Under the pieces are notes generated by a model. That model was not told the origin of the DNA. It worked only from the letters and a program-made list of their open reading frames with translations, and ran no database searches. DNA of 47,709 nt from Bacteroidales bacterium (GTDB taxonomy: Bacteria; Bacteroidota; Bacteroidia; Bacteroidales; P3), in the NCBI GenBank assembly GCA_009785425.1, contig WQWI01000015.1:1-47709 (forward strand), given 5' to 3'. The stretch's first letter is position 1. The number at the start of each line of letters is the position of its first letter. Positions 1 through 8,503 of the stretch are shown piece by piece. Both the position numbers and the translations under genes were made by a program.

Positions 1-28
1 GTAAAGACGCAATGCGTTGCGTCTCTAC
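1..28. repeat. Palindromic repeat element, GTAGAGACGC family, at window edge
   Basis: Two 12-nt arms (11 of 12 matching) flank a TGCG centre, so the element can fold into a hairpin. The same sequence type occurs as a perfect 30-nt palindrome at 16273-16302, and its first half (GTAAAGACGC) recurs at 13531-13540. It may extend beyond the left edge of the window. Confidence 0.75.
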
Positions 29-59
29 CAATTGGAATTAACAAGAACTGCATTTCTTT

Positions 60-260
60 TTGGCGAAAGGCGAAAGGAGAAGGGCGAAAGGCGGTTAATT
101 TACCACCGTTTGCCATGCACCGTTTGCCGTGTGCCATTAAATAAACTTGTTCTACATAATTTTCCTTGTACAATGTTAGTTAATAGTTAGTAGTTAATAG
201 TTAGCGGAAAATCCCACTCACTATTCACTATTCACCACTCACTAACGTACTTGTTTTGCG
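60..260. repeat. Block of short degenerate tandem repeats
   Basis: Three low-complexity blocks follow each other: GGCGAAA-type units at about 62-93, ACCGTTTGCC-type units at about 104-140, and AGTTAATAGTTAGT / CACTATTCA-type units at about 177-245. No open reading frame with coding character covers them. Together with the palindrome at 1-28 they make this gene-free stretch repeat-rich. Confidence 0.6.
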
Positions 261-429
261 ATTATATCGCTATTGCTTGGTTTACATAATGTCTAAGAAC
301 TATCGGCAAACACTCTTCGCAAAATCGTATTGTCATGTGCAACGATATGCTTTGTGTTATATGTGAAAAATTAACTAACCAAAGTCAAAATTTCAATCTC
401 TAAAAACTAACCCCTCAAAAACGGGACTG
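261..429 (-). other. Gene-free, non-repetitive stretch downstream of an orphan promoter
   Basis: No protein gene or known RNA family is recognised here. A good leftward -7 box at 430-437 would transcribe this stretch. The only open frame in that direction is a 24-codon ORF (336 down to 262) whose translation contains a CEEC motif; it is too short to call. The stretch could hold a small RNA, a small protein or the remains of a deleted gene. Confidence 0.3.
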
Positions 430-437
430 CAAAATTA
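430..437 (-). promoter_or_regulatory. Orphan -7 box (TAATTTTG) pointing left
   Basis: Matches the Bacteroidota consensus TAnnTTTG, is followed by GC and preceded by a long T tract, as in the other promoters of the window. It has no recognised gene downstream. Confidence 0.5.
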
Positions 438-514
438 CAAAAAAAAAATGAAATAAACAAACTTTTTTTCATTTTTTTCAAAAAAAATTGTAACGGCTAC
501 TTTTTCAGCATAAT

Positions 515-1009
515 TTATCTCACCAATTCGTACAGCCGCCGTCTATCTCTTTCATTTCTCACATTCAAAAATTCCCAATACATCGTATTTGGATGCACCA
601 ATATTGCATGAGGAATAGGTCCGTTGTATATTTCCGGATGTCTTCCCCATGCCATAAGACTTCGCCATGGAATTTCATGTGTACGCATTTTTCTCCGCCA
701 AGCTTCAGCTGTTCTTTCTTCATCCACAGACACGTAAGTCATGATGAGTTTATCCCCAAGATCTTCGTAAATTTCTTTCAAAAGAGGTATTATTGCAATA
801 CAAGGTGGGCACCACGAGGCTGAAAAAAGAATTATATTAAATTTTGAGGAATCCTGTACGATTAGTTCAAGCACATTGGTATCCCAAGTAGCAAGTTTTT
901 GATTAGCAAACGGTACAGTCCTCTTTCCTGGTTGTGGCATCTGTCGTGGCTGTGCACTGGATAACAATCCGGCAAGTAAGAGTAGGGCTAGAAATAAGAA
1001 TTGTTTCAT
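515..1009 (-). CDS. Secreted thioredoxin-like protein (TlpA/thioredoxin fold)
   Basis: A 164-residue protein with an N-terminal signal peptide (MKQFLFLALLLLAGLLSSA) followed by a thioredoxin-like domain. The redox motif WCPPC lies near residues 66-70, preceded by a hydrophobic strand (IILFSAS). This suggests a thiol-disulfide oxidoreductase or reductase acting in the periplasm; the substrate is unknown. The ATG at 1007-1009 was chosen over an upstream frame extension because it starts the signal peptide and lies 30 nt from a good -7 box. The family is certain to fold level; a cytochrome-biogenesis or oxidative-protein-folding role is possible but not shown. It is monocistronic, with alaS upstream on the same strand under its own promoter. 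Confidence 0.82.
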   Translation of the reverse strand: MKQFLFLALLLLAGLLSSAQPRQMPQPGKRTVPFANQKLATWDTNVLELIVQDSSKFNIILFSASWCPPCIAIIPLLKEIYEDLGDKLIMTYVSVDEERTAEAWRRKMRTHEIPWRSLMAWGRHPEIYNGPIPHAILVHPNTMYWEFLNVRNERDRRRLYELVR

Positions 1010-1039
1010 AATGCAGTTAGTTTTGATTTTTTGTTTCCA

Positions 1040-1047
1040 CAAAGATA
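1040..1047 (-). promoter_or_regulatory. -7 box (TATCTTTG) of the thioredoxin-like gene
   Basis: TATCTTTG with a TTG about 20 bp upstream, consistent with the -33 element of Bacteroidota sigma-70-type promoters; 30 nt before the start codon. Confidence 0.7.
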
Positions 1048-1075
1048 CAAAAAAAATTGAAATCCTGCAAGTTTA

Positions 1076-3757
1076 CTAGATCAACTTTCCTTTCAAATAG
1101 GCAACGGCATCGGCAAAACCGCTAAGTTTTGTGCCACTTGCTGTAGCTGAAAACGGCTGTCCCCCGCCACTTCCATCGATAAATTTCGCAGCTTCTTTGA
1201 TAAGTGTGCTGGCGTTGAGTCCTGCTTTTACAAGATCGTCGCCAAGCGTCAACGTAATCGATGAACGATCGTTCTGCACATTCTTCACAATGAAAACCAA
1301 GTTCGGGATTTCTTTTCTCAAGTCAACCGTCAGGCCTTTAATGATTTCGGGCAATGTATGTTCATTATCAGGCATTTCTATCAACTGAACATGATTGATC
1401 GTTTGGGCACGTGCCAGTAACATTTTTTTCAAATGTTGTTTGCGCTGCTCTATGAAATCACCAACTTGTTTTTTCAAGTCCTCATTGTCCTGAATGGTTT
1501 TCATCATCGCTTGTTTGAGATTCGGCGATTTGAAAATTTCCCGCAACTCTTTGAGCGAATCCTGTAACATAAACCAGAGATTTTCAGCTTCTTTTGCCGT
1601 AACTGCTTCTATTCGTCGAACTCCGGCTGCGATTGCCGATTCTGAAATTATTTTGAAAGATCCGAGTTGTCCGGAGTTCAAAACATGTGTTCCTCCGCAC
1701 AGTTCCGCCGATTCACCCAATTCAATTACACGTACATCGTCGCCATACTTCTCGCCGAACAACATCAACGCTCCTTTCTCCAAAGCCTTATCCATAGAGA
1801 TATTTCGAGATTCTACCAACGGCATACATTTACGAATTTCCGCATTGACCATTCTTTCTACATTGCGAATTTCCTCATCGGTTACTTTTTGAAAATGCGA
1901 AAAATCGAAACGCAATCCTTCCGGACGGACTGCCGAACCTTTCTGCTCCACGTGTGTACCAAGCACTTTACGCAAGACGTGGTGCAACAAATGTGCTGCG
2001 GAGTGGTTACACGTAGTTGCCAAACGTGCATCAACATCAATTTGTGCGGTGAATGTTTGCTCAAGGTTTTTAGGTAACTCCAGACACAAATGTACCATTA
2101 AATTGTTTTCTTTTTTTGTGTCGAAAACTGGTATTTTGTTGTTTTCCGAATCAACCAACACCCCCCTATCGCCTACTTGTCCGCCACTTTCGGCATAAAA
2201 CGGTGTTTTGTCTAATACCAACTGAAAATACGTTTTATTTTTTGCAGAAACTTTGCGGTATTTCAGAATTTTTACTTCGCAAGAATATTCATCATAGCCA
2301 ACAAAGCTCGTTTCTTCGCCTGAACGGACTGTAGTCCAATCGTCGGTTTCAACAGCTCCGGCTGCTCTTGAGCGTTCTTTTTGTTGATTGAGTTCTTTTT
2401 CAAAATCTTCGTAGCTCACGGTCAAGCCGTTTTCTTTCAAAATCAAATCCGTTAAGTCGAACGGAAATCCGAATGTGTCGTACAATACAAAGGCATCGTG
2501 TCCGGAGATTTGCGTTACGGGCGCTTCGACAGGCTCAGCGACCGAAACAACCGAAACGTCCGCAGAAGCGGTGGCTGAGCCTGCCGAAGCCTTAGCCTTT
2601 TCCATAATTTGGTCAAGCAAACGAATACCGGATTCTAAGGTTTTCAAAAATGAGGCTTCTTCTTCGGCAATCACTTTCGTGATAAGTTCTTGCTGAGATT
2701 TGAGTTCTTTGAATTGTTCGCCCATTTCTTGCGACAATATCTGTACTAATTGGCACATAAACGGCTCTCTGAAATTCAGAAACGTATAACCATAACGCAC
2801 TGCCCTACGCAAAATTCGGCGAATGACATAACCGGCTTTGTTGTTCGACGGCAGTTGTCCGTCAGCAATTGCAAAGCTCACCGCACGCAAATGATCGGCA
2901 ATCACGCGCATGGCAATATCTTGCTTTAAATCTTTTCCGTAAGTTTGATTGCAAAGCCTGGCAAGATGTTGAATGATTGGTTGAAAAACATCGGTATCGT
3001 AGTTAGATTGTTTGCCTTGAACAACCATACATAAACGTTCGAAACCCATGCCTGTATCTACGTGTTTTGCAGGCAGTTCCACTAATGATCCGTTCGCCAT
3101 ACGATTAAATTGCATAAACACCAAATTCCAAACTTCAATCACTTGCGGATGGTCTTGATTGACCAAATCACGACCGGGGATTTTAGATTTTTCTTCCGCA
3201 GATCGAATATCCACGTGGATTTCCGAGCAAGGTCCACAGGGACCGGTGTCGCCCATTTCCCAAAAATTATCTTTCTTATTTCCGAATAAAATCTGATCTT
3301 CGCTCACAATTTTTTTCCACAAATCGTAAGCTTCCATATCTTTGGACGTGCCATCTTTTTCATCGCCTTCAAAAACGGTTACATACAAATTTTCTTTGGG
3401 GATTTTGTAAACTTCGGTTAGTAATTCCCACGCATATTCAATCGCTTCTTTTTTGAAATAATCGCCAAACGACCAATTGCCAAGCATTTCGAACATGGTG
3501 TGATGATAGGTATCATGTCCGACTTCTTCCAAATCGTTATGTTTTCCGGATACGCGCAAGCATTTTTGCGTATCAGCAATGCGTGGATATTTTACAAGCG
3601 AATGTCCGATAAAAAGGTCTTTGAATTGATTCATTCCTGCGTTGGTAAACATCAACGTAGGGTCGTTTTTAACCACCATTGGTGCGGAATCCACGATATG
3701 GTGCTGTTTGTTTGCAAAGAAATCTAAAAATGTTTTTCGAATTTGTGCTGATGTCAT
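1076..3757 (-). CDS. alaS: Alanyl-tRNA synthetase with an in-frame repeat insertion
   Basis: Charges tRNA-Ala and edits mischarged Ser/Gly. The 893-residue product has all class II AlaRS parts: the catalytic domain ([13 protein letters not shown], then [13 protein letters not shown]), the tRNA-recognition helical region, the editing domain with its zinc-binding HSAAHLLHH and CGGTH motifs, and the C-terminal oligomerisation/DHHA1 domain rich in GGGQP. The start [10 protein letters not shown] was chosen over an upstream frame extension because it matches the family N-terminus and lies 24 nt from the -7 box. Oddly, residues about 390-411, in the linker just before the conserved YDTFGFP motif, are Ala/Ser/Val/Glu-rich ([16 protein letters not shown]) and are encoded by an imperfect palindromic repeat at 2523-2590. 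The reading frame is preserved, so the enzyme is probably functional. Confidence 0.97.
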   Translation of the reverse strand: MTSAQIRKTFLDFFANKQHHIVDSAPMVVKNDPTLMFTNAGMNQFKDLFIGHSLVKYPRIADTQKCLRVSGKHNDLEEVGHDTYHHTMFEMLGNWSFGDYFKKEAIEYAWELLTEVYKIPKENLYVTVFEGDEKDGTSKDMEAYDLWKKIVSEDQILFGNKKDNFWEMGDTGPCGPCSEIHVDIRSAEEKSKIPGRDLVNQDHPQVIEVWNLVFMQFNRMANGSLVELPAKHVDTGMGFERLCMVVQGKQSNYDTDVFQPIIQHLARLCNQTYGKDLKQDIAMRVIADHLRAVSFAIADGQLPSNNKAGYVIRRILRRAVRYGYTFLNFREPFMCQLVQILSQEMGEQFKELKSQQELITKVIAEEEASFLKTLESGIRLLDQIMEKAKASAGSATASADVSVVSVAEPVEAPVTQISGHDAFVLYDTFGFPFDLTDLILKENGLTVSYEDFEKELNQQKERSRAAGAVETDDWTTVRSGEETSFVGYDEYSCEVKILKYRKVSAKNKTYFQLVLDKTPFYAESGGQVGDRGVLVDSENNKIPVFDTKKENNLMVHLCLELPKNLEQTFTAQIDVDARLATTCNHSAAHLLHHVLRKVLGTHVEQKGSAVRPEGLRFDFSHFQKVTDEEIRNVERMVNAEIRKCMPLVESRNISMDKALEKGALMLFGEKYGDDVRVIELGESAELCGGTHVLNSGQLGSFKIISESAIAAGVRRIEAVTAKEAENLWFMLQDSLKELREIFKSPNLKQAMMKTIQDNEDLKKQVGDFIEQRKQHLKKMLLARAQTINHVQLIEMPDNEHTLPEIIKGLTVDLRKEIPNLVFIVKNVQNDRSSITLTLGDDLVKAGLNASTLIKEAAKFIDGSGGGQPFSATASGTKLSGFADAVAYLKGKLI
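2523..2590. repeat. Imperfect palindromic repeat element inserted in frame in alaS
   Basis: The arms 2523-2543 and 2570-2590 are inverted repeats matching at 19 of 21 positions, so the 68-nt element can form a strong hairpin. It contributes about 22 extra residues to AlaRS without breaking the frame. A related half-element (CTTCGACTTCGCTCAGTGACC) lies in the ahcY 5' UTR around 13549-13569. Confidence 0.8.
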
Positions 3758-3781
3758 GGTTTTTTCATTGAAATAAGAGTG

Positions 3782-3789
3782 CAAAGATA
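3782..3789 (-). promoter_or_regulatory. -7 box (TATCTTTG) of alaS
   Basis: TATCTTTGC preceded by a T-rich tract, 24 nt upstream of the alaS ATG. Confidence 0.7.
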
Positions 3790-3865
3790 CGAAAAAAAAC
3801 AAAATCTTGGACGCTTTATTAGCAATTTCGGGAAATTTTCAACACTTTAACACTTTTTAAGAAGT

Positions 3866-4780
3866 TTATCTCAGCCATGGGCAAGGATGCCTATTCGGGC
3901 GAATGTCAAAAAGGATGGTCAATCTTAAACCTGTAAAAAGCGTGCTAAAAAACCGAGATTGTACATCGTGATGAAGAAAGCCAGTTATTTGAGGAGTATA
4001 TTCGCTCGTATGAGATTTGTTTATTATCAAATCATAGTTTGTTTCGGATCTCGAAATGGGCGAAAAGCCGTAGTCGCAAAACACAGATAAACGCATTCTT
4101 GTAGATCTGGGGTTTCGGGGATTTCCAGTAGAAAAAACATGCCCAATCTCTACGGAGCCGATAAATAGTGTATTCATTTTCAGCAAACCGTCGTGCGAAC
4201 GCTGGCTTGTTTTCAAACCATGACTGGGCATATTGCTGAGTATGCCGTCGTGGTCGTCGCCGATGATGTTGTCGTAACGCGCGCGTTTAGTAACATCGCT
4301 GTTTGTTCGTTCTCTTCCATGAATATTGAATTTGACCTTTCCGCCAACCAGAAAATAAAAATTATTTTGAAGCCGCGCTCCAAGCATCAATGTCGGTCCT
4401 GTGTTTACCAGTCGCTGACGCGAATTTATATTCTCAAAAGAGAACAGGCCATCAAAGGCTCTTCCCTCCGTATCAATCATCGGTACAATATGAAGCGTAT
4501 CGTTTCGGCGCATCAGAGAATTGTAAAGAGATAATTCAAAGCCTGTTTGCAGCAAGAAACCATTACGTGCCCTGTACTCGTACCCAACGCCGATAGCATT
4601 TCCTAACCCACCCACTGCTCGAGTTACAGGCGAATAATTTATAATACTGCTATATCCGGCGTTTGTCCAGAGAGCAATGGAATTGCTACTACGATTACGA
4701 CCGTGTTGGCAAAACGCTATTTGCACTGATGCAAACAACAATATAAAGATCAAAAACGATATTATAGCCGTATCTTTCAT
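3866..4780 (-). CDS. Outer-membrane beta-barrel protein coupled to the anchor-L secreted protein
   Basis: A 304-residue protein with a signal peptide (hydrophobic segment ending near AFCQ), then alternating amphipathic strands (GVGYEYRARNGFLLQTGFEL, LMLGARLQNNFYFLVGG, FFSTLFTGLRLTILFDI) typical of Bacteroidota outer-membrane barrels. It ends with a short Cys/Pro/Arg-rich tail. Its ATG overlaps the stop codon of the upstream gene as TAATG, so translation is probably coupled to the large secreted protein. It is the last gene of the por operon. The specific family (PorT-like or OmpA-barrel-like) is not resolved. Its position suggests, as inference, that it is an outer-membrane partner or anchor of the upstream product. 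Confidence 0.65.
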   Translation of the reverse strand: MKDTAIISFLIFILLFASVQIAFCQHGRNRSSNSIALWTNAGYSSIINYSPVTRAVGGLGNAIGVGYEYRARNGFLLQTGFELSLYNSLMRRNDTLHIVPMIDTEGRAFDGLFSFENINSRQRLVNTGPTLMLGARLQNNFYFLVGGKVKFNIHGRERTNSDVTKRARYDNIIGDDHDGILSNMPSHGLKTSQRSHDGLLKMNTLFIGSVEIGHVFSTGNPRNPRSTRMRLSVFCDYGFSPISRSETNYDLIINKSHTSEYTPQITGFLHHDVQSRFFSTLFTGLRLTILFDIRPNRHPCPWLR

Positions 4781-7569
4781 TATCTAACAATAATTCTTTC
4801 TCTCACAATATTTCCACCCGTTTTGCTGTATATTGTCAGCACATAAGCTCCGGCAAAATTAGGTGCAACAATGCTGTTTGTTCCCTCTACGACTGCCTGT
4901 CTGGAAATTCTACGTCCTATCAAGTCATGGATTTCCACATATCCTGCCGTAGGCATCAACATGTTAAAGGTTTGGCTTACTTCCACAAGAGTCGGGAATT
5001 CTGCTCTAGCATAACGCAGTACCGGTATTATCGGACAGGTGTATACAGCAACAGTTTCTGCACAGCGAGTAAAACTCACCTTATATTCTGCATGAATATC
5101 GAGCGTTTGGTGAGGTCCAACGTAAAGATACGATCCAGTTGCACCCCAAATCGGCTGATTATTTTTATACCACTGGAAATTTGATAACCGGCACCCCTCT
5201 TCTATTGGGACGCTGTTTGACAACGCAAGCACATCATTCCACATTTGGATAATGATTGAAGAACTGTAACGAATTGAAAATTCAAAGTCAAACTCCCTCT
5301 CTCTATGTAAATTTCCTTCGAGTATCAACGTGCCACGATAAGTATCCGGGCGCACACCCACAGGCAACGGAATGTTTATAGAGAACGTATTAACCGTTTC
5401 TCTGATAATATCGTTGAAGCCGGCTGCCCGAGCTCTTTCGTCAAAAAAAACAGATTGAAACAAGGGGGGAGTATTAGAAAACATAGTATAAGAGAGCGTA
5501 AAACTGGTATCGTCTCGGCATATTATTGATATCGGGTTTAATTCAGTAGCAGGCAATACCGTTAAATGTAAGTGCACAATACTATCGCAACCGTGAATTG
5601 TTGTTCGATTGAAAACAAAAGTACCGCTCTCTAAGAAAGTAGTGTCCCGCCAAGTGTAAGGCAATTCGTCGCTGAAAATAGTAAGAGTTTCCTCTAAGTC
5701 GAAAGTTGGACGCACAATAAGCCGTACGGTATCGGTCGCTTGACAGCCCAAAGAATTTAATGTCCATACTAACATAGCCGAAGACCCGCTAACGGTAACA
5801 TTAGTGGTTGGATTTGACGGATTTGCAATACTTGCCGTACCAAAAACAACCGACCATGTCCCCGTTTCTCCGGAAAGCAACGGTGCTGCATCCATTATAA
5901 ACACATTTGTACATAACGATTGATGGTTGCTACCCGCATTAGCTGTGAACACGCCGACAGTTACGTTATGCACGTTGTTATGGCAACTGCCGATATCCCG
6001 CACATGCACCTCATAGTTTCCGGGAGCCAATCCTGTGTGCTCTATATGTGGTTGCCATGTTACTCCGCCATCTATCGAACTTTCGTAAGTACCCGAAGTG
6101 CCCGAAACAACATTAATTAGTATTCTACCGCTATTTGTACCCGGGCAGGAAGAAAATGCCGTTACTTCAAAATCAGCAGGATCATGTATGTGTATTGTCC
6201 TGCTGAATACCTCACCTCCACAAATACAGTCACTGCTAATGATAAACGTAGCCGAATCGGCAGGCGAAGTGTTTACCGTATAATGTATTTGCACCGTGTC
6301 TTGACCAGCAGGAATTGTTACCGAATTAGGAAGTGCACCACCGCCGGGTAACGAAATATCTACACCATTAATTGCCGTTCCGCTGTAAGTGAGTGCTACA
6401 GTCAGAGGGGTGCTGTTATCACTACCGCCACGGCTTATTACAAGTTTATTGTCGACACACCCTCTAAATACATTATCCAGTCCCTCAATATTATTTCCAA
6501 AGTTTACGATATTATCTCCAAAGTCAAAACTGTGGGCTTCCAAAAATACACCCGACTGGAAACTTTGGTCGCCAGCATTTCCAATAGCCAATCTTATGCG
6601 GTAAGTTGAGCAAGGAATAACATTTACCGTTGCAGTAAGCACCACCGTACGTCCATTAAACTCCATGCTTCTAAATAACGTGCTATCGCTTGCGCTCATA
6701 GGACAACCAGTCTGAAACCAACTACCAGGAATGTTTATATAATAATTTGGATTAACTGCCCCCAAATCAGTCGGTACTGCACAATTATGTGTACTGAAGC
6801 TCCGTGTTCCCCAGTTAACATTATTGATTGAAACGATATCAGTGCCACTTGTTGTAGTTGGCAGTGTTGCTATGTTTACCCCATTATTGGTAAAATTTCC
6901 ACTAATACCCGGACCCGAAATAAAAAAGCCGAATACATCATTAAATGCTGAATTAACAAATGATAAGTATTCTTCTGATGCAAAAACGTAACGGAATTGG
7001 ATAACATTGCTCGTCGGCACAAAATCAAACTCCAAAACAGAAACATTAGTAACATTACCAACTAGTATTTGTAAGTCAGCATCACCTTCAGGAGCTGTTA
7101 TCGGTGGTAGGCCAACTCCGTTATCAAATTGATTTGGTCCCTCAATAGAAACTAACCCGCCGGTAGATAGCACCAAGCCACTTTCAAATTCAAAATCGGA
7201 AGTTCCTCGTGTAAAATGCCCCAAACCTCTGTTATCATTATCTGTCCACGTTTGTGTTGCTTCATCCCATCCATGCGACCGAAGCGTCACATTACTCACC
7301 GAAGAAGAGCTACCACCCCTGACAAAAATTCTTTCAACAAGCTGGGTCGGCGTATACTGCCTAATGGCAGTATCTCTGTTCACATGAATAGAGCCGGGAT
7401 TGGGTGGCTGATTTAAGTTTCCCGCAAGAGGCATAATGCTTACGTAACTTTGACGTTCGGCACGTAATAAGCTGTCTGCACTACTTATCGGCATAAACGG
7501 TGAAGCAGCCTGCACAATTATGTTTGCAAGCAATAGATAAGTCAAAATAGTTGTTTTCCGTATCATCAT
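4780..7569 (-). CDS. Choice-of-anchor-L secreted protein, probable T9SS cargo
   Basis: A 929-residue protein with a signal peptide, then a choice-of-anchor L domain at about residues 100-350 with motifs such as ESGLVLSTG, FDFVP, FRYVFASEEY and FNDVFGFFISGPG. Ig-like and SprB-repeat-like stretches follow (DNSTPLTVALTYSGTA; GTYESSIDGGVTWQ). The C-terminal about 70 residues (GYVEIHDLIGRRISR to GAYVLTIYSKTGG) resemble a T9SS type A sorting domain, although the usual YPNP lead-in is not obvious. It is probably exported by the T9SS and displayed on the surface. It sits 53 nt downstream of porN and is coupled to the following barrel gene. Adhesion is the usual guess for this architecture, but nothing here shows a ligand. 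Confidence 0.78.
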   Translation of the reverse strand: MMIRKTTILTYLLLANIIVQAASPFMPISSADSLLRAERQSYVSIMPLAGNLNQPPNPGSIHVNRDTAIRQYTPTQLVERIFVRGGSSSSVSNVTLRSHGWDEATQTWTDNDNRGLGHFTRGTSDFEFESGLVLSTGGLVSIEGPNQFDNGVGLPPITAPEGDADLQILVGNVTNVSVLEFDFVPTSNVIQFRYVFASEEYLSFVNSAFNDVFGFFISGPGISGNFTNNGVNIATLPTTTSGTDIVSINNVNWGTRSFSTHNCAVPTDLGAVNPNYYINIPGSWFQTGCPMSASDSTLFRSMEFNGRTVVLTATVNVIPCSTYRIRLAIGNAGDQSFQSGVFLEAHSFDFGDNIVNFGNNIEGLDNVFRGCVDNKLVISRGGSDNSTPLTVALTYSGTAINGVDISLPGGGALPNSVTIPAGQDTVQIHYTVNTSPADSATFIISSDCICGGEVFSRTIHIHDPADFEVTAFSSCPGTNSGRILINVVSGTSGTYESSIDGGVTWQPHIEHTGLAPGNYEVHVRDIGSCHNNVHNVTVGVFTANAGSNHQSLCTNVFIMDAAPLLSGETGTWSVVFGTASIANPSNPTTNVTVSGSSAMLVWTLNSLGCQATDTVRLIVRPTFDLEETLTIFSDELPYTWRDTTFLESGTFVFNRTTIHGCDSIVHLHLTVLPATELNPISIICRDDTSFTLSYTMFSNTPPLFQSVFFDERARAAGFNDIIRETVNTFSINIPLPVGVRPDTYRGTLILEGNLHREREFDFEFSIRYSSSIIIQMWNDVLALSNSVPIEEGCRLSNFQWYKNNQPIWGATGSYLYVGPHQTLDIHAEYKVSFTRCAETVAVYTCPIIPVLRYARAEFPTLVEVSQTFNMLMPTAGYVEIHDLIGRRISRQAVVEGTNSIVAPNFAGAYVLTIYSKTGGNIVRERIIVR

Positions 7570-7622
7570 GATCTAAAAAACCTCTGCTTCAGAAAATTTG
7601 AAACAGCCACTGTACCTCTCCA

Positions 7623-8486
7623 CTACCAAACCCAAAGGTCTTCTTCTAAATTCAGCAGCTCAATTTCGATTCGTCTGGCTTCTTCCAAAAGTTGCCGCCC
7701 GGAAAGAAAATCAGAAAGCTGTCTGCCTTGCGGATTATCTATCTTTGTGATAAAACTCTGGAAAAATCGCTGAAAAGCAAACACCTGATCGTAAGATATA
7801 TGTGCTGCAAGGTTGTGTCTATTGAACGCATCTGTGTTTGCGAGCAGGGGTCTTGCTTCGTCATAGCCAAACCAAAAAAGAGTTTGGATTCCCATGAATT
7901 CGCCGGATTCCACATGATACCGTCGAGCAACCGGAGCAAGCCCTATAATGCGATTATCACGAACACCACGCTGACGATCAATAAACCAGTCTTCTTTCAG
8001 ACGGAGCATCATCACGTCAGAAGTATTAAATGTTGTGGTATCTGAACGCCAAGTCATTTGTCCGGGATTATCCAAGTCCTCCACCTGTCTTGGTATAACA
8101 GTCGTGGTTTGTGCAATAAATTCCTCAAAAGTCAGTTGCCGCCCAAAGTCGCCGGCCATATCATCAAAAATTCTAAATTCACCTGACTCTAATCCTTGCA
8201 TAACCATACTCATAAAACTTATGCGGTCTCGAGTAGGAACAACTGGAAAGGCGAAGAATTGATTGAACGGCTGACGAAAATCAATCATTCGCCACAGGCG
8301 ATGCCTCATATAGACATCGGCTTCGCGGACCCACGGAAACTCTTGTGGTACTCTACCGATGTGGTTTTCTCTGATGTAAAAACGATTAGGTGGAGGTGCA
8401 TCAATCCCAACACCTATTTGCGCTTGTGTACGTTCTGCGAAGAATAACGCAAAAAGAACGATACTTAAAACGGCTATTTTTTTCAT
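7623..8486 (-). CDS. porN: Type IX secretion system ring protein PorN/GldN
   Basis: A 287-residue secreted periplasmic protein: signal peptide MKKIAVLSIVLFALFFAE, then a GldN/PorN domain with the motifs VREADVYMRHRLWRMIDFR and the late RRIEIELLNLEEDLWVW tail. In characterised systems PorN forms, with the lipoprotein PorK, the large periplasmic ring associated with the outer membrane and contacts PorM. Length and gene order (after porM, 17 nt gap) fit the family. It is co-transcribed with porKLM. No unusual features were seen. Confidence 0.93.
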   Translation of the reverse strand: MKKIAVLSIVLFALFFAERTQAQIGVGIDAPPPNRFYIRENHIGRVPQEFPWVREADVYMRHRLWRMIDFRQPFNQFFAFPVVPTRDRISFMSMVMQGLESGEFRIFDDMAGDFGRQLTFEEFIAQTTTVIPRQVEDLDNPGQMTWRSDTTTFNTSDVMMLRLKEDWFIDRQRGVRDNRIIGLAPVARRYHVESGEFMGIQTLFWFGYDEARPLLANTDAFNRHNLAAHISYDQVFAFQRFFQSFITKIDNPQGRQLSDFLSGRQLLEEARRIEIELLNLEEDLWVW

Positions 8487-8503
8487 GATATATCGGTTTT
8501 TTA

